Shown piece by piece: positions 16,051-26,334 of a stretch of DNA of 64,000 bases (its first letter is position 1; each line of letters begins with the position of its first letter). The translations under genes and the position numbers were made by a program. The notes under the pieces are model-generated. The model was given only the letters and a program-made list of their open reading frames with translations, was not told the origin of the DNA and searched no databases. The stretch is from Planococcus chinensis. GTDB taxonomy: Bacteria > Bacillota > Bacilli > Bacillales_A > Planococcaceae. The stretch lies in contig NZ_JABWTK010000002.1 in NCBI RefSeq assembly GCF_020071995.1, positions 62,001 through 126,000 of the forward strand. Reading direction: 5' to 3'.

Positions 16051-18447
16051 TTACATCACGGATGTCGGATTCATATCAATCGACAGCGTCGCGCCTTTTT
16101 TCAGCCACTCGGAGCGGTAGATTTTGATCAGTTGCTGCAGGACATCCGCAAGTTTCGGTTCTTTTTTGTATTTTATCAAACATTGATAGCGATATCTATT
16201 GTTCACACGGGCAATGAGCGACGCCGATGGCCCGATAATAATCGTGCTGGCTGACAACTCGGACTGCAGGTAGCGGACAGACTGGTCCGCATAACCGGCA
16301 ACGGTCATCAAGTCTTCGTGGGTAAACTGGATGTTCACGACGTAGTAATACGGCGGATAGCCGCTTGCTCTTCGCATCGCCATTTCCTGGTCATAAAACG
16401 GTTCATATAATTGGTCTTTTGCCAGCGTGATCGCGTAATGCTCCGGTGTATACGACTGGACATACACTTCACCCGGCAAAATGTCGCGCCCTGCCCGGCC
16501 GCTTACTTGCGTCAGCAGCTGGTAGGTCTTCTCTGCAGCCCGGAAATCCGGCAAATGCAAAGTCGTATCCGCCGATAATACACCGACTAAAGTAATGTTC
16601 GGGAAATCGAGCCCTTTGGCAATCATCTGGGTACCCAGCAGAATATCCGCTTTCCCATCGCCGAACGCCGACAGGATTTTTTCATGGGCGCCTTTGTTCC
16701 GGGTCGTATCCACATCCATCCGCAGTACGCGGGCTTCCGGGACCAATTTCGCCAATTCTTCTTCCACTTTTTGCGTGCCTGTCCCGAAAAATCGGATGTG
16801 TTCGCTTTCACATTCCGGACAGATATGCGGCACCGGTTCGTCATAGCCGCAATAATGGCATTTCATCAATTCGCTTGAGCGGTGGTACGTGAGTGAAATA
16901 TCACAATTCGGACATTGCATGACCGTTCCGCAGTCGCGGCACAGGACAAACGAAGAATAGCCCCGTTTGTTAAGGAATAAAACCACTTGCTCTTTTCTCT
17001 CAAGCCGTTTACGAATTGCTTCGGCCAGCGGAATCGAGAACATCGAACGGTTGCCGTTTCGCAGTTCTTCGCGCATATCGATGATCTGGACATCCGGCAA
17101 TGGCTGGTTTTTCGCCCGTTTTTCAAGAACCAGCAGCTCGTAGACGCCTTTTTGTGCGCGTGCATACGATTCCAGCGACGGCGTGGCGCTGCCAAGTATG
17201 ACCGGGCAATTATGCTGTTCGCTGCGCCAAATAGCGACATCGCGTGCATGGTAGCGCGGAGAGTCGTCCTGCTTGTAGCTCGATTCGTGTTCTTCATCCA
17301 GAATGATCAATCCCAGGTTTTGGAACGGCGCAAAAATGGCGGATCGTGCCCCGACCACCACTTTCACTTCCGCGCGCTGGATTTTCCGCCACTCATCGTA
17401 TTTCTCCCCTGCTGATAAGCCGCTGTGCAGCACCGCCACGAGATCGCCGAAGCGCTCTTTAAAACGCAGCGTCATTTGCGGCGTCAGGGAAATTTCCGGA
17501 ACGAGCATAATGGCTTCTTTTCCTTCTTTCAGCACTTGATCGATTGTCTGAAGGTAAATCTCGGTTTTGCCGCTTCCTGTGATGCCGTGAAGCAGGAAGG
17601 TTTTAGGAGTGTTCAGCGACCGTTCGATGGCATCAAATGCCGTCTGCTGTGCTTCGGTAAGCTTGAGCGACTGTTTCTGTTCAATTGTCGCCTCCAGCAT
17701 CGGATCGCGGTAAGATTCTTCATTATTTATGGTAGCCGCGCCTTTTTCAACCAACCCGTAGATTGTAGGCAGTGAAACGCCTGCTTCTTTTTGCAGCCGG
17801 GACGATTCAATGGCTTTTCCTGCATGATTTTTCATATACTCCATCAGCTTTACTTGCTGCTTGGCGTTGGAACGGATTTCAATGCTCTCCAGTTTCTCGA
17901 GGGAATCCGCAATATGGATCATGCGGACTTTTTTAACCGCCGTCTGCTGGGAAATATCCGTATCGGCAACGATAGTGCCCCGGTCTAATTCCTTTTTCAG
18001 CAAATCGTATACTTCAACTGCATCCTGCGAACGCACAAACGGACGCTTTTCAAAATATACCCGCAGCGGTTCAGCAATGTCTTCCAACGGGGCATTCAGC
18101 ACAAAACGCTTTTCGTATTTTGCCCGGAGCGCCGAAGGAATCATCACTTGCAGCGCATCGATTTCAAAACAGACCGTCTGGATTTTCATCCATTTGGCCA
18201 TTTCCAATAATTCATCATTCAATACAGGAACGACGTCCATCAATTCATGGATCGGTTTTAAGCGGGCCGGATCAAATTCGGACGTTTCTTTTATCGCGGT
18301 GATAAAGCCGAGCACTTTTCGGGGGCCGAATGGAACTTTTACGCGCATGCCAGGCTCCACCAGCACTTGCAGGTGAGGCGGGATGGCATAGTCAAAAGGC
18401 CGGTCAATGGGATGCGCAGCAACGTCGACAATGACTTCAGCGATCAT
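16051..18447 (-). CDS. priA: Primosomal replication protein PriA (helicase)
   Basis: PriA restarts replication at collapsed forks. The N-terminal DNA-binding domain (1-105 or so) starts AEVIVDVAAHPIDRPFDYAIP. The helicase core has GITGSGKTEIYLQT, DEEHESSYKQDDSPRYHARD and SATPS, interrupted by a zinc-binding insertion with repeated CXXC motifs (CRDCGTVMQCPNCD, CHYCG, CPEC). GTQMIAKGLDFP and VSGRAGR close the core. 798 residues matches B. subtilis. The ATG overlaps coaBC by 11 bases. Confidence 0.96.
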   Translation of the reverse strand: MIAEVIVDVAAHPIDRPFDYAIPPHLQVLVEPGMRVKVPFGPRKVLGFITAIKETSEFDPARLKPIHELMDVVPVLNDELLEMAKWMKIQTVCFEIDALQVMIPSALRAKYEKRFVLNAPLEDIAEPLRVYFEKRPFVRSQDAVEVYDLLKKELDRGTIVADTDISQQTAVKKVRMIHIADSLEKLESIEIRSNAKQQVKLMEYMKNHAGKAIESSRLQKEAGVSLPTIYGLVEKGAATINNEESYRDPMLEATIEQKQSLKLTEAQQTAFDAIERSLNTPKTFLLHGITGSGKTEIYLQTIDQVLKEGKEAIMLVPEISLTPQMTLRFKERFGDLVAVLHSGLSAGEKYDEWRKIQRAEVKVVVGARSAIFAPFQNLGLIILDEEHESSYKQDDSPRYHARDVAIWRSEQHNCPVILGSATPSLESYARAQKGVYELLVLEKRAKNQPLPDVQIIDMREELRNGNRSMFSIPLAEAIRKRLERKEQVVLFLNKRGYSSFVLCRDCGTVMQCPNCDISLTYHRSSELMKCHYCGYDEPVPHICPECESEHIRFFGTGTQKVEEELAKLVPEARVLRMDVDTTRNKGAHEKILSAFGDGKADILLGTQMIAKGLDFPNITLVGVLSADTTLHLPDFRAAEKTYQLLTQVSGRAGRDILPGEVYVQSYTPEHYAITLAKDQLYEPFYDQEMAMRRASGYPPYYYVVNIQFTHEDLMTVAGYADQSVRYLQSELSASTIIIGPSASLIARVNNRYRYQCLIKYKKEPKLADVLQQLIKIYRSEWLKKGATLSIDMNPTSVM

Positions 18448-19642
18448 GCAGATCTTCCTTTTCCATAATTAATTGAAGCACTTGGCGGGCCAGCTCCAAT
18501 TTCGGCATCATATCGAATGACCGTTCAAAACCTTCTTTGCCGTAAACCGTCACGCGGTTCGTATCTGATTCAAATCCGGCCTGTGCTTCGCTGACGTCGT
18601 TGGCAATGATATAATCCGCGTTTTTCCGTTCCAATTTGTCTTTTGCGTAATGCCCCACATCATTGGTTTCCGCTGCAAAACCGATCAAAAGCTGATGGGT
18701 TTTGGTTTTTCCGAGATGCTGCAAAATATCGGTGGTGCGTTCCAGCTCGAGCGTGGAACCGCCTGCCTGTTTCTTCATTTTCTGATGATGGACATCAATC
18801 GGCCGGTAATCAGCCACGGCCGCTGTTTTGATGACAACATCCGTCGTTTCGTATTGTGCATCTACCGCATTCAGCATATCTTCCGCGCTTTCAACAAAAA
18901 TCCGCTGAACCCCTTTTGGCACGGGAAGTGTGACCGGTCCACTGATGAGCACGGTCTCTGCTCCCATTTCAGCTGCAGCTTCTGCCATCGCGTAGCCCAT
19001 TTTGCCGCTGGAAAAATTGGTTAAAAAGCGGACCGGATCAATCCGCTCGCGCGTCGGTCCTGCTGTTACGACCACTTTTTTCCCAGCCAGCAATTTCGGA
19101 CGAGCAAAATAATCCGCTACCAGCGCAGTAATTTTCTCAGGCTCTTCCAGCCGTCCTTTGCCCACGTAGCCGCAGGCAAGAAACCCTTCAGACGGTTCAA
19201 TGAAACGGATGCCGTCGTCATGCAGTTGTTGGATATTTCGTTTGACAGCCGGATGGTCGTACATATGCACGTTCATCGCAGGTGCCACCCATATCGGAGC
19301 AGTCGCTGCAAGCAGCGTCGTAGTCAGCATATCGTCTCCAATGCCGTTGGCCAATTTGCCGATGACATTGGCGGTTGCCGGCGCGACAATGATTAGATCC
19401 GCCCAGTCGGCAAGGTCGATATGCGCAATGACCGAAGAGTCTTTTTCATCGAATGTATCGTAATAAACATCGTTTCTGGACATGACTTGGAATGACAACG
19501 GCTGGACAAACTGCCGTGCGGACTCCGTCATGATGACTTTTACGGTTGCTCCAGCCTGAGACAGCTTGCTGACAAGCGCAACCGCTTTGTATACAGCAAT
19601 TCCTCCGCTTACACACAATAAGATTTTACGATTCGCCAACAA
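18437..19642 (-). CDS. coaBC: Bifunctional phosphopantothenoylcysteine decarboxylase / phosphopantothenate-cysteine ligase
   Basis: Carries out two coenzyme A steps: CoaB ligates cysteine to 4'-phosphopantothenate and CoaC decarboxylates the product. The FMN-binding CoaC half shows CVSGGIAVYKAV, the active-site APAMNVHMYDH and the flap ACGYVGKGR. The CoaB half starts near GKKVVVTAGPTRERIDPVRF and contains NFSSGKMGYA. I use the TTG at 19642, six bases after AGAAAGGGTG, giving 401 residues; the longer frame upstream runs into the rpoZ terminator. A ketopantoate reductase (panE), also a CoA-pathway enzyme, lies at the other end of the window. Confidence 0.94.
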   Translation of the reverse strand: MLANRKILLCVSGGIAVYKAVALVSKLSQAGATVKVIMTESARQFVQPLSFQVMSRNDVYYDTFDEKDSSVIAHIDLADWADLIIVAPATANVIGKLANGIGDDMLTTTLLAATAPIWVAPAMNVHMYDHPAVKRNIQQLHDDGIRFIEPSEGFLACGYVGKGRLEEPEKITALVADYFARPKLLAGKKVVVTAGPTRERIDPVRFLTNFSSGKMGYAMAEAAAEMGAETVLISGPVTLPVPKGVQRIFVESAEDMLNAVDAQYETTDVVIKTAAVADYRPIDVHHQKMKKQAGGSTLELERTTDILQHLGKTKTHQLLIGFAAETNDVGHYAKDKLERKNADYIIANDVSEAQAGFESDTNRVTVYGKEGFERSFDMMPKLELARQVLQLIMEKEDLHDR

Positions 19643-19659
19643 CGTAAACACCCTTTCTA

Positions 19660-19698
19660 AACAACAAACTCCCAAAGAACAAGTTTGCTCTGGGAGTC
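19660..19698 (-). terminator. Hairpin between rpoZ and coaBC
   Basis: ACTCCCA (19668-19674) pairs with TGGGAGT (19691-19697); on the minus strand it is followed by TTGTTGTTT. A weak or partial terminator after rpoZ, about 30 bp before the coaBC start. Confidence 0.55.
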
Positions 19699-19716
19699 GT
19701 CTGTTGCGATTAATGG

Positions 19717-19940
19717 TTAAATTTCATCTTCATAAATTGCAAATTCATCTTGATGTTCCGGTTTCAATGCGCCGGCAGCAACTTCTTCAAGCGCTTTTCC
19801 GACCGATTTGGCTGAAACATATTTGTCCAGCTTCTCGTCGCTGTGTTCGTGCAATTGACGGGCACGCTTCGATGCAAGAGCAACTAGTGAATACTTTGAA
19901 TTGACCTGGCTTTTTAACTTATCAACGGATGGATATAACA

Positions 19941-19941
<1 letters not shown>
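19717..19941 (-). CDS. rpoZ: DNA-directed RNA polymerase omega subunit
   Basis: Small subunit that helps fold and assemble the beta-prime subunit. The 74-residue sequence MLYPSVDKLKSQVNSKYSLV, followed by ASKRARQL and KSVGKALEEVAAG, is the omega family pattern. The ATG overlaps the gmk stop codon by one base (TAATG), so the two are coupled. Standard gmk-rpoZ-coaBC-priA order. Confidence 0.95.
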
Positions 19942-20832
<891 letters not shown>

Positions 20833-20953
20833 ATCCATCACCGCCATTGTTGCTGATCTTTGTTCTTCGTTTTCTTTCTAACTGTCTTATTATATCATAA
20901 TACACCGGGAAAATGATAAGATGGAACAAAACGATTTGAAAGAGGGATTTTTA

Positions 20954-22618
20954 ATGGCATTTGATGGATTATTTACAAAAGCGATGACGCGTGAGCTTCA
21001 ACAGCTCGTGTCAGGCAGAATTTCAAAAGTTCATCAGCCCAATCAGCTAGAACTGTTGCTGCAAATTCGTGCACAAGGAAAAAACCATAAATTATTGATT
21101 TCCATCCACCCGTCTTATTCACGCATCCATTTGACGGCGATGGCCAACGTCAATCCATCGGAACCGCCGATGTTTTGCATGCTGCTCCGCAAACATATTG
21201 AAGGCGGCGTGATCACCGATGTCATCCAGCACGAAATGGATCGGCTGATCATCTTGAAAATTCGCGGCAAAAATGAAATCGGCGACGATATTGAACGCGA
21301 ACTGCATGTGGAAATCATGGGCCGCCATTCGAACATCATCCTCGTGGATTCTGAACGTAATATGATCCTCGACAGCCTGAAACATTTGCCGCCGAGCGTC
21401 AATTCGTTCCGGACGGTGCTCCCCGGACAGCCTTACGTCTTCCCGCCTTCACAGGAAAAGAAAGACCCCTTTGCAGCGCCTGGCGAACTGGCAGGGTTAA
21501 CGGAAAAAGAATTGGTTAGCACTTTTGCCGGCTTTTCACCGCTGAATGCGCGTGAACTCCACCACCGAATGGCACAAGGAGAAAATCGCCAAGAAATCGC
21601 TGAGCAGTTCCTGGCTGACTTTTCAAAAGAGCAGCCGACGGGCCATTACATTGAACTTGATGGCAAAAGTTCGTTCTCGGCTACACCGTTGACGCATATC
21701 GGCGAAGCTGAAATGATTTTCCCGACGCTCGGCGAATTGCTGGACCGCATGTACTATGCCAAAGCGGAACGCGACCGCGTCAAGCAGCAAGCCGGCGACC
21801 TGGAGCGCTGGCTGCAAAACGAAATCGCCAAACTGAAACTGAAGCTGAAAAAATTGAAAAAAGAGCAGGACCAGGCAGAAAAACGGGACCAGCTGCAATT
21901 GAACGGCGAACTGATCATGGCGAACATCCACCGCATTACAAAGGGCACGAAAGAAATCGAAGTCGACAATTATTACAACGATGAAAAAGTAACGATTGCC
22001 CTCGACCCGCGGAAAACGCCGATTGAGAACTCGCAGAAATATTATTCCCGCTACCAGAAAGCGAAAACAGCTTTAGTCAAAACACAGGAGCAGATCGAAA
22101 AAACCGAAGAAGACATTGCGTATTTTGAAACACTTATGCAGCAGGTCCAGCAAGCGGGCCTCTCCGACATCGAAGAAATCCGCGAAGAGCTGGCGGAACA
22201 AGGCTTCATGAAAGCCCAGAAATCGAAGAAAAAGAAAAAACCGACCAAACCGTCTGTTGAACCGTATGTGTCAAGCACCGGTGTACCGATTTCAGTCGGC
22301 AAAAACAACAAACAAAACGATTATGTGACGTTTAAAGTCGCTTCGAAATCCGACACATGGCTGCACACAAAAGACATTCCCGGCTCCCACGTCATTATCC
22401 ATTCCAGCGATCCGGACGAAACAACGATTATGGAAGCCGCGACGATTGCGGCCTACTTCAGCAAAGCGCGCGAATCAAGTTCCGTGCCGGTCGACTATAC
22501 AGAAGTCCGCCAAGTGAAAAAACCGAACGGCGCCAAACCCGGTTTCGTCATCTACTTTGAACAAAAAACGGTGTTTGTTACACCGGATGAAGACTTGGTC
22601 ATCAAATTAAAGAAATAA
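20954..22618 (+). CDS. rqcH: Rqc2/RqcH ribosome quality control factor (NFACT family)
   Basis: RqcH binds obstructed 50S subunits and recruits tRNA-Ala to add C-terminal alanine tails for degradation. The N-terminal NFACT-N domain begins MAFDGLFTKAMTRELQQLV; a long basic coiled-coil (about residues 280-330 and 370-430, e.g. AKLKLKLKKLKKEQDQAEKR) follows; the C-terminal NFACT-R domain contains SKSDTWLHTKDIPGSHVII. Length 554 is in range. ATG 20954 has AAAGAGGGA before it; an upstream ATG at 20921 lacks a site. YlmH, a related S4-domain RQC-linked protein, is encoded at 47118. Confidence 0.94.
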   Translation: MAFDGLFTKAMTRELQQLVSGRISKVHQPNQLELLLQIRAQGKNHKLLISIHPSYSRIHLTAMANVNPSEPPMFCMLLRKHIEGGVITDVIQHEMDRLIILKIRGKNEIGDDIERELHVEIMGRHSNIILVDSERNMILDSLKHLPPSVNSFRTVLPGQPYVFPPSQEKKDPFAAPGELAGLTEKELVSTFAGFSPLNARELHHRMAQGENRQEIAEQFLADFSKEQPTGHYIELDGKSSFSATPLTHIGEAEMIFPTLGELLDRMYYAKAERDRVKQQAGDLERWLQNEIAKLKLKLKKLKKEQDQAEKRDQLQLNGELIMANIHRITKGTKEIEVDNYYNDEKVTIALDPRKTPIENSQKYYSRYQKAKTALVKTQEQIEKTEEDIAYFETLMQQVQQAGLSDIEEIREELAEQGFMKAQKSKKKKKPTKPSVEPYVSSTGVPISVGKNNKQNDYVTFKVASKSDTWLHTKDIPGSHVIIHSSDPDETTIMEAATIAAYFSKARESSSVPVDYTEVRQVKKPNGAKPGFVIYFEQKTVFVTPDEDLVIKLKK

Positions 22619-22626
22619 AATTTTAA

Positions 22627-22656
22627 GGGGAAGCCAAAAGCTTCCCTGTTTTTATT
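22627..22656 (+). terminator. rqcH terminator
   Basis: GGGAAGC (22628-22634) pairs with GCTTCCC (22640-22646), followed by TGTTTTTATTT. Nine bases after the rqcH stop. Confidence 0.85.
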
Positions 22657-22778
22657 TGCACTGCTCTGTTGGGGGTAAAAGGAGTCCTGTTCTTTTTTAG
22701 AAGGAGAAGACAAATCGGAAAATTCATCTGCACCCAAATTTGTTTACATAATAAAATTATTTATAGATTAAAAGAAGA

Positions 22779-22807
22779 TTGCTTGAATTCGAACTAAGTG
22801 CTATCTT
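22779..22807 (+). promoter_or_regulatory. Putative promoter of the amino-acid ABC transporter pair
   Basis: TTGCTT (22779-22784) and TATCTT (22802-22807) with 17-bp spacing, about 30 bp upstream of the start codon and its AGGGGGT ribosome binding site. Moderate match only. Confidence 0.45.
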
Positions 22808-22840
22808 TTTAGAGGACTTAAATTTTAGGGGGTATACATC

Positions 22841-23692
22841 ATGAACATTTCTTCAAAAACTTCAAAATGGCTATTAGCTGCAGGAACAGCATCCATGCTT
22901 TTATTGGCTGGCTGCGGCAATTCCGGCAGCGAGGAAACAGATTCGGCTGAATCGAAAACGGCTTGGGATGAAATCCAGGAACAGGGTTCCATGACGGTTG
23001 CCACTTCCGGTACGCTTCTTGCGACTTCGTTCCGCGATCCGAAATCCGATGAACTGACCGGCTTTGAAGTGGAAGTTGTGCGCGAACTCGGCAAACGCCT
23101 TGATTTGGACATTGAATTTAAAGAGCTGGGCTTTGACGAAATGTTGACCAGCGTCAACACTGGCCAAATTGACATCGCTGCCAACGATATTGAAATTACA
23201 GAAGACCGTCTGGATAATTTCATTTTCTCAACGCCGATCAAGCATTCTTACGGGACAGCCGTTGTGCGGAAAGATGATTTATCCGGCATCAAGACATTGG
23301 AAGATTTGAAAGGCAAAAAAGCCGCCGGTGCATCCACTTCAATTTATATGGAAATCGCCCGCAGCTATGGTGCAGAAGAAGTAACGTATGACAATGCAAC
23401 AAACGAAGTCTATTTGCGTGATGTGTCCATCGGACGTACGGACGTCATCTTGAACGATTATTATTTGTCGACATTTGGCGTTGCGGCTTTTCCTGAACTG
23501 AACATCACGATTCATCCGGACATCAAATACAGCCCATCGGAAGTTGGACTTGTAATGAACAAAGACAACAAAGAACTTGCTGAAAATGTCAATAAAAAAT
23601 TGGAAGAAATGCTCGAAGATGGCACCATTTCTGACATCTCCGCTGAGTTTTTCGGCGGTGCGGACGTTTCTGTAAAACCTGACATCGAGTAA
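22841..23692 (+). CDS. Amino-acid ABC transporter substrate-binding lipoprotein
   Basis: Extracytoplasmic solute receptor of the polar amino-acid (family 3) class. A lipoprotein signal peptide ends in the lipobox LLAGC with the lipidated Cys at residue 25. The mature domain starts after an acidic linker and shows GFEVEVVRELGKRLDLDIEF and TGQIDIAANDIEITEDR, typical of glutamine/cystine-binding proteins. It is followed by a permease gene 19 bp downstream. The ligand cannot be read from sequence; cystine or glutamine-type substrates are the likeliest from family resemblance. No ATPase gene is adjacent. Confidence 0.9.
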   Translation: MNISSKTSKWLLAAGTASMLLLAGCGNSGSEETDSAESKTAWDEIQEQGSMTVATSGTLLATSFRDPKSDELTGFEVEVVRELGKRLDLDIEFKELGFDEMLTSVNTGQIDIAANDIEITEDRLDNFIFSTPIKHSYGTAVVRKDDLSGIKTLEDLKGKKAAGASTSIYMEIARSYGAEEVTYDNATNEVYLRDVSIGRTDVILNDYYLSTFGVAAFPELNITIHPDIKYSPSEVGLVMNKDNKELAENVNKKLEEMLEDGTISDISAEFFGGADVSVKPDIE

Positions 23693-23711
23693 GCAAATTG
23701 GAGGTTTATAT

Positions 23712-24389
23712 ATGAGTGACATCGAATGGGGGCTGCTCTTTGATCCGCAACTGGCCATAGAGTCTCTTCCATACGTATTGGAAGGCATCTGGTACACTTT
23801 GCTTATTTCCATCGTCAGCATGGTGCTTGCCTTGTTTATCGGTTTTTTCCTGGCGCTTGCACGGACATCCAAGCTTGTGCTGCTTCAATGGCCGGCACGC
23901 CTGTATATCTCCTTTATGCGAGGCGTACCGATTTTAGTCATTCTGTTTTTGCTGTATTTTGCACTGCCCGTCATTGGCGTTGAATTTACCGCTTTGCAGG
24001 CTGCTTTGATCGGCTTTACCATTAACTGCGCTGCTTATGTGGCTGAAGTGTTCCGTTCTTCATTGGCTTCTGTCGACAAAGGGCAATGGGAATCTTCCAC
24101 TGCTCTTGGCCTGACTTATTGGCAGACCATGCGGCGCATCATTTTGCCGCAGTCAGTCCGCATCGCGGTGCCGCCGCTTTCAAATATCTATCTTGATTTG
24201 ATCAAAGCTTCTTCGCTCGCTGCCATGATCACGGTGCCGGAAGTCTTCCAAAAAGCGCGCGTCGTCGGCGCACGTGAATACGACTTGTTGACACTGCTGA
24301 TTCTGGTGTCGCTGATTTACTGGGCGATTTGTTCTGTCATGACCGTGCTGCAAAACTACCTGGAGAAGCGCTATGCGGATTATCTGTAA
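23712..24389 (+). CDS. Amino-acid ABC transporter permease (His/Glu/Gln/cystine family)
   Basis: Inner-membrane permease, 225 residues with about five predicted helices (e.g. 23-48, 59-80, 88-108, around 190-210). The cytoplasmic EAA loop ALGLTYWQTMRRIILPQ, which docks with the ATPase, is intact. The segment ARLYISFMRGVPILVILFLL is characteristic of the HisM/GlnP group. Translation starts at ATG 23712 after TGGAGG. A strong terminator follows three bases past the stop, so a third gene (the ATPase expected in tcyABC-type operons) is not part of this transcript. Confidence 0.9.
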   Translation: MSDIEWGLLFDPQLAIESLPYVLEGIWYTLLISIVSMVLALFIGFFLALARTSKLVLLQWPARLYISFMRGVPILVILFLLYFALPVIGVEFTALQAALIGFTINCAAYVAEVFRSSLASVDKGQWESSTALGLTYWQTMRRIILPQSVRIAVPPLSNIYLDLIKASSLAAMITVPEVFQKARVVGAREYDLLTLLILVSLIYWAICSVMTVLQNYLEKRYADYL

Positions 24390-24391
24390 CA

Positions 24392-24435
24392 AAAAAACGA
24401 ACAAGACCTCCAATTGGAAGTCTTGTTCGTTTTTT
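24392..24435. terminator. Bidirectional terminator between convergent ABC operons
   Basis: AAAAAACGAACAAGAC (24392-24407) pairs with GTCTTGTTCGTTTTTT (24420-24435), with a short inner TCCAATTGGA dyad. T-runs on both strands allow it to serve the permease gene (plus) and the ABC-2 operon (minus). Confidence 0.9.
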
Positions 24436-24458
24436 ATTTGGAAATCTCCTGCTTCTTT

Positions 24459-25415
24459 TTAATGCCCTGCTACATCCCGTTTTGTAAAAGCCACCCAGGC
24501 GGCTACCAGGAACGCAGCAAAATAAACGACCAAGACAACGACCGAGAAAGTCAATGTCATTCCTTCGACTATCGGTTGAGCACCATTAAAATATTGCGAA
24601 AGATTCGTATTGGCGAACAAAATATATTTCGACCATTCGTATTGGGAAACAAATGAAACGATGGCGCTTCCCGCCATCATAAGGAAGATGGACAGTCCGA
24701 TTGCCATGGCGCTGCTTCTGAAAATCGTTGAAATCATAAATGCGAATGTCGCCATCATAATTAGCGTAATCATCTTCAGGCCATAGGACATCAAGATTTC
24801 TTTGATTGCATTTCTTTCCGCATAGCCTTCTGCAGTCGTGATGACAATGTCAGGAGAAAGTCCATTCACGCCAAAGAACAGCGCACCGACAATCCAGGAG
24901 AAAACAAGAAGCGCTGCAAGCAAGGTAGCCGCGAACACCAGCACCGATACATATTTCGCCAGCAAAATCTTAGTCCGGGATATCGGTCGGATCAGCAGCA
25001 GTTTGATGGTTCCCCATTTAAATTCATTCGCCACGATGCCAGCGGCCACAATAATCGTGAACAAACTGAGCAGCGAAGACAACATGGCGTTTTCAAGGAC
25101 ATATTCCCATGCATCATAGGGCTGGGGTTTAATATTATTTTCAAGGTAATAATTATTTTTCTCAATCAACATCGGATTTTCAAAGGCCGCAAATTCATCC
25201 TGCTCCATCTCTGCAGCCAGCTCAGCATTTTCTTCCTGCAGTTCCGTTTTCCAGTCTTCTCCGTATTCAGTCTGCAAAATACCAGAATCCATGAACGTAT
25301 AAATCAGCGCTCCCGCCAAAGCGACGACCGCAATAAACCCAATCATGATCCAGGCGGATTTTTGCGAATACAGTTTGATTTGTTCATTCCATACCAGTTT
25401 CAGAAAATTACTCAA
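24459..25415 (-). CDS. ABC-2 type transporter permease
   Basis: A 318-residue membrane protein of the ABC-2 permease class. One helix near residues 20-42 is followed by a large extracytoplasmic acidic region (about 45-115, rich in Glu), then five or six further helices. The motif GTIKLLLIRPISRTKILLAK in the second half is typical of permeases of the bacitracin/antibiotic-efflux type. It overlaps the ATPase gene by eight bases and must act with it. The substrate is unknown; antimicrobial peptide export or lipid-linked stress relief are possible by family analogy only. Confidence 0.88.
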   Translation of the reverse strand: MSNFLKLVWNEQIKLYSQKSAWIMIGFIAVVALAGALIYTFMDSGILQTEYGEDWKTELQEENAELAAEMEQDEFAAFENPMLIEKNNYYLENNIKPQPYDAWEYVLENAMLSSLLSLFTIIVAAGIVANEFKWGTIKLLLIRPISRTKILLAKYVSVLVFAATLLAALLVFSWIVGALFFGVNGLSPDIVITTAEGYAERNAIKEILMSYGLKMITLIMMATFAFMISTIFRSSAMAIGLSIFLMMAGSAIVSFVSQYEWSKYILFANTNLSQYFNGAQPIVEGMTLTFSVVVLVVYFAAFLVAAWVAFTKRDVAGH

Positions 25416-26334
25416 TTGTGTTCTCCCCTATCAAATCAAAGAATTTGTCTTCCAAAGTCGACTGAAGCACACGCACTCCGTAAACATCCATCCCTTTTTG
25501 GATCAACTCTTTCAGTACTTGAGGAATTTGATCTTTGGTTAAGGATAGGACGAGTTCTTTTTTATGGATATTCACTTTTTGTGCAGTTTGCGCCTCCAGA
25601 AAATCCTTTGCCGGTTCGAGGGGAAGAACTTCAATATGTACATCTTTCATCTCACTTTGATTTTCCGTAGTCCGAACCGCTTCAATCGCAACCAATTCAC
25701 CATTTTTGATAATGCCGATCCGGTCGCACATCAGTTCAATTTCGGATAATAAATGACTGGATACGATGACCGCAACATTTTCCTTTTCCGCCAAGTTGCG
25801 TATATACTTTCGAATTTCGCGGATGCCGGAAGGGTCGAGTCCATTGGTCGGTTCATCAAGAATTAAAATAGACGGGCGGTGCAGCAACGCCTGTGCAATT
25901 CCAAGACGCTGCCGCATCCCCAAAGAATAGCGCCCAGCTTTCTCATGGATCGCTTTTTCCAGACCGACCAGCGATACTACTTCCTGAATGCGTTCGGGTG
26001 TAATTCCCTCCAGCATACGGGCAAAATGCTGCAAGTTTTTCAAGCCGCTCATAAACGGATACATTTCAGGATTTTCCACGATTGCCCCGACATGGCGGAT
26101 GGCTTCTTTGTAATCTTTTTTAATGCTTTTTCCTTCGATTAACACGTCGCCTTCCGTAATGTCCATTAACCCGACCATCATGCGGATCGTCGTCGTCTTC
26201 CCCGCGCCGTTCGGCCCAAGAAACCCAAACACTTCTCCTGCACGTATCTCAAAGCTCAACCCTTTAATGATCGGCTTTTTGCCAATCGTTTTCTTCAGAT
26301 TAATTAATTGCATCGCTATTGCCGGCTTTGACAA
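25408..26334 (-). CDS. ABC transporter ATP-binding protein (drug/peptide export type)
   Basis: ATPase of the ABC-2 exporter. Walker A FLGPNGAGKTTTIRMM near residue 37, a signature YSLGMRQRLGIAQALL near 135 (LGMRQ in place of LSGGQ, usual in BcrA-like proteins), and Walker B ILILDEPTNGLDPSG near 155 are visible. The last 90 residues form a variable C-terminal domain. TTG at 26334 is chosen because GGAGGTG lies seven bases upstream; an ATG seven codons in has no site. 308 residues is normal for the family. Confidence 0.9.
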   Translation of the reverse strand: MSKPAIAMQLINLKKTIGKKPIIKGLSFEIRAGEVFGFLGPNGAGKTTTIRMMVGLMDITEGDVLIEGKSIKKDYKEAIRHVGAIVENPEMYPFMSGLKNLQHFARMLEGITPERIQEVVSLVGLEKAIHEKAGRYSLGMRQRLGIAQALLHRPSILILDEPTNGLDPSGIREIRKYIRNLAEKENVAVIVSSHLLSEIELMCDRIGIIKNGELVAIEAVRTTENQSEMKDVHIEVLPLEPAKDFLEAQTAQKVNIHKKELVLSLTKDQIPQVLKELIQKGMDVYGVRVLQSTLEDKFFDLIGENTIE

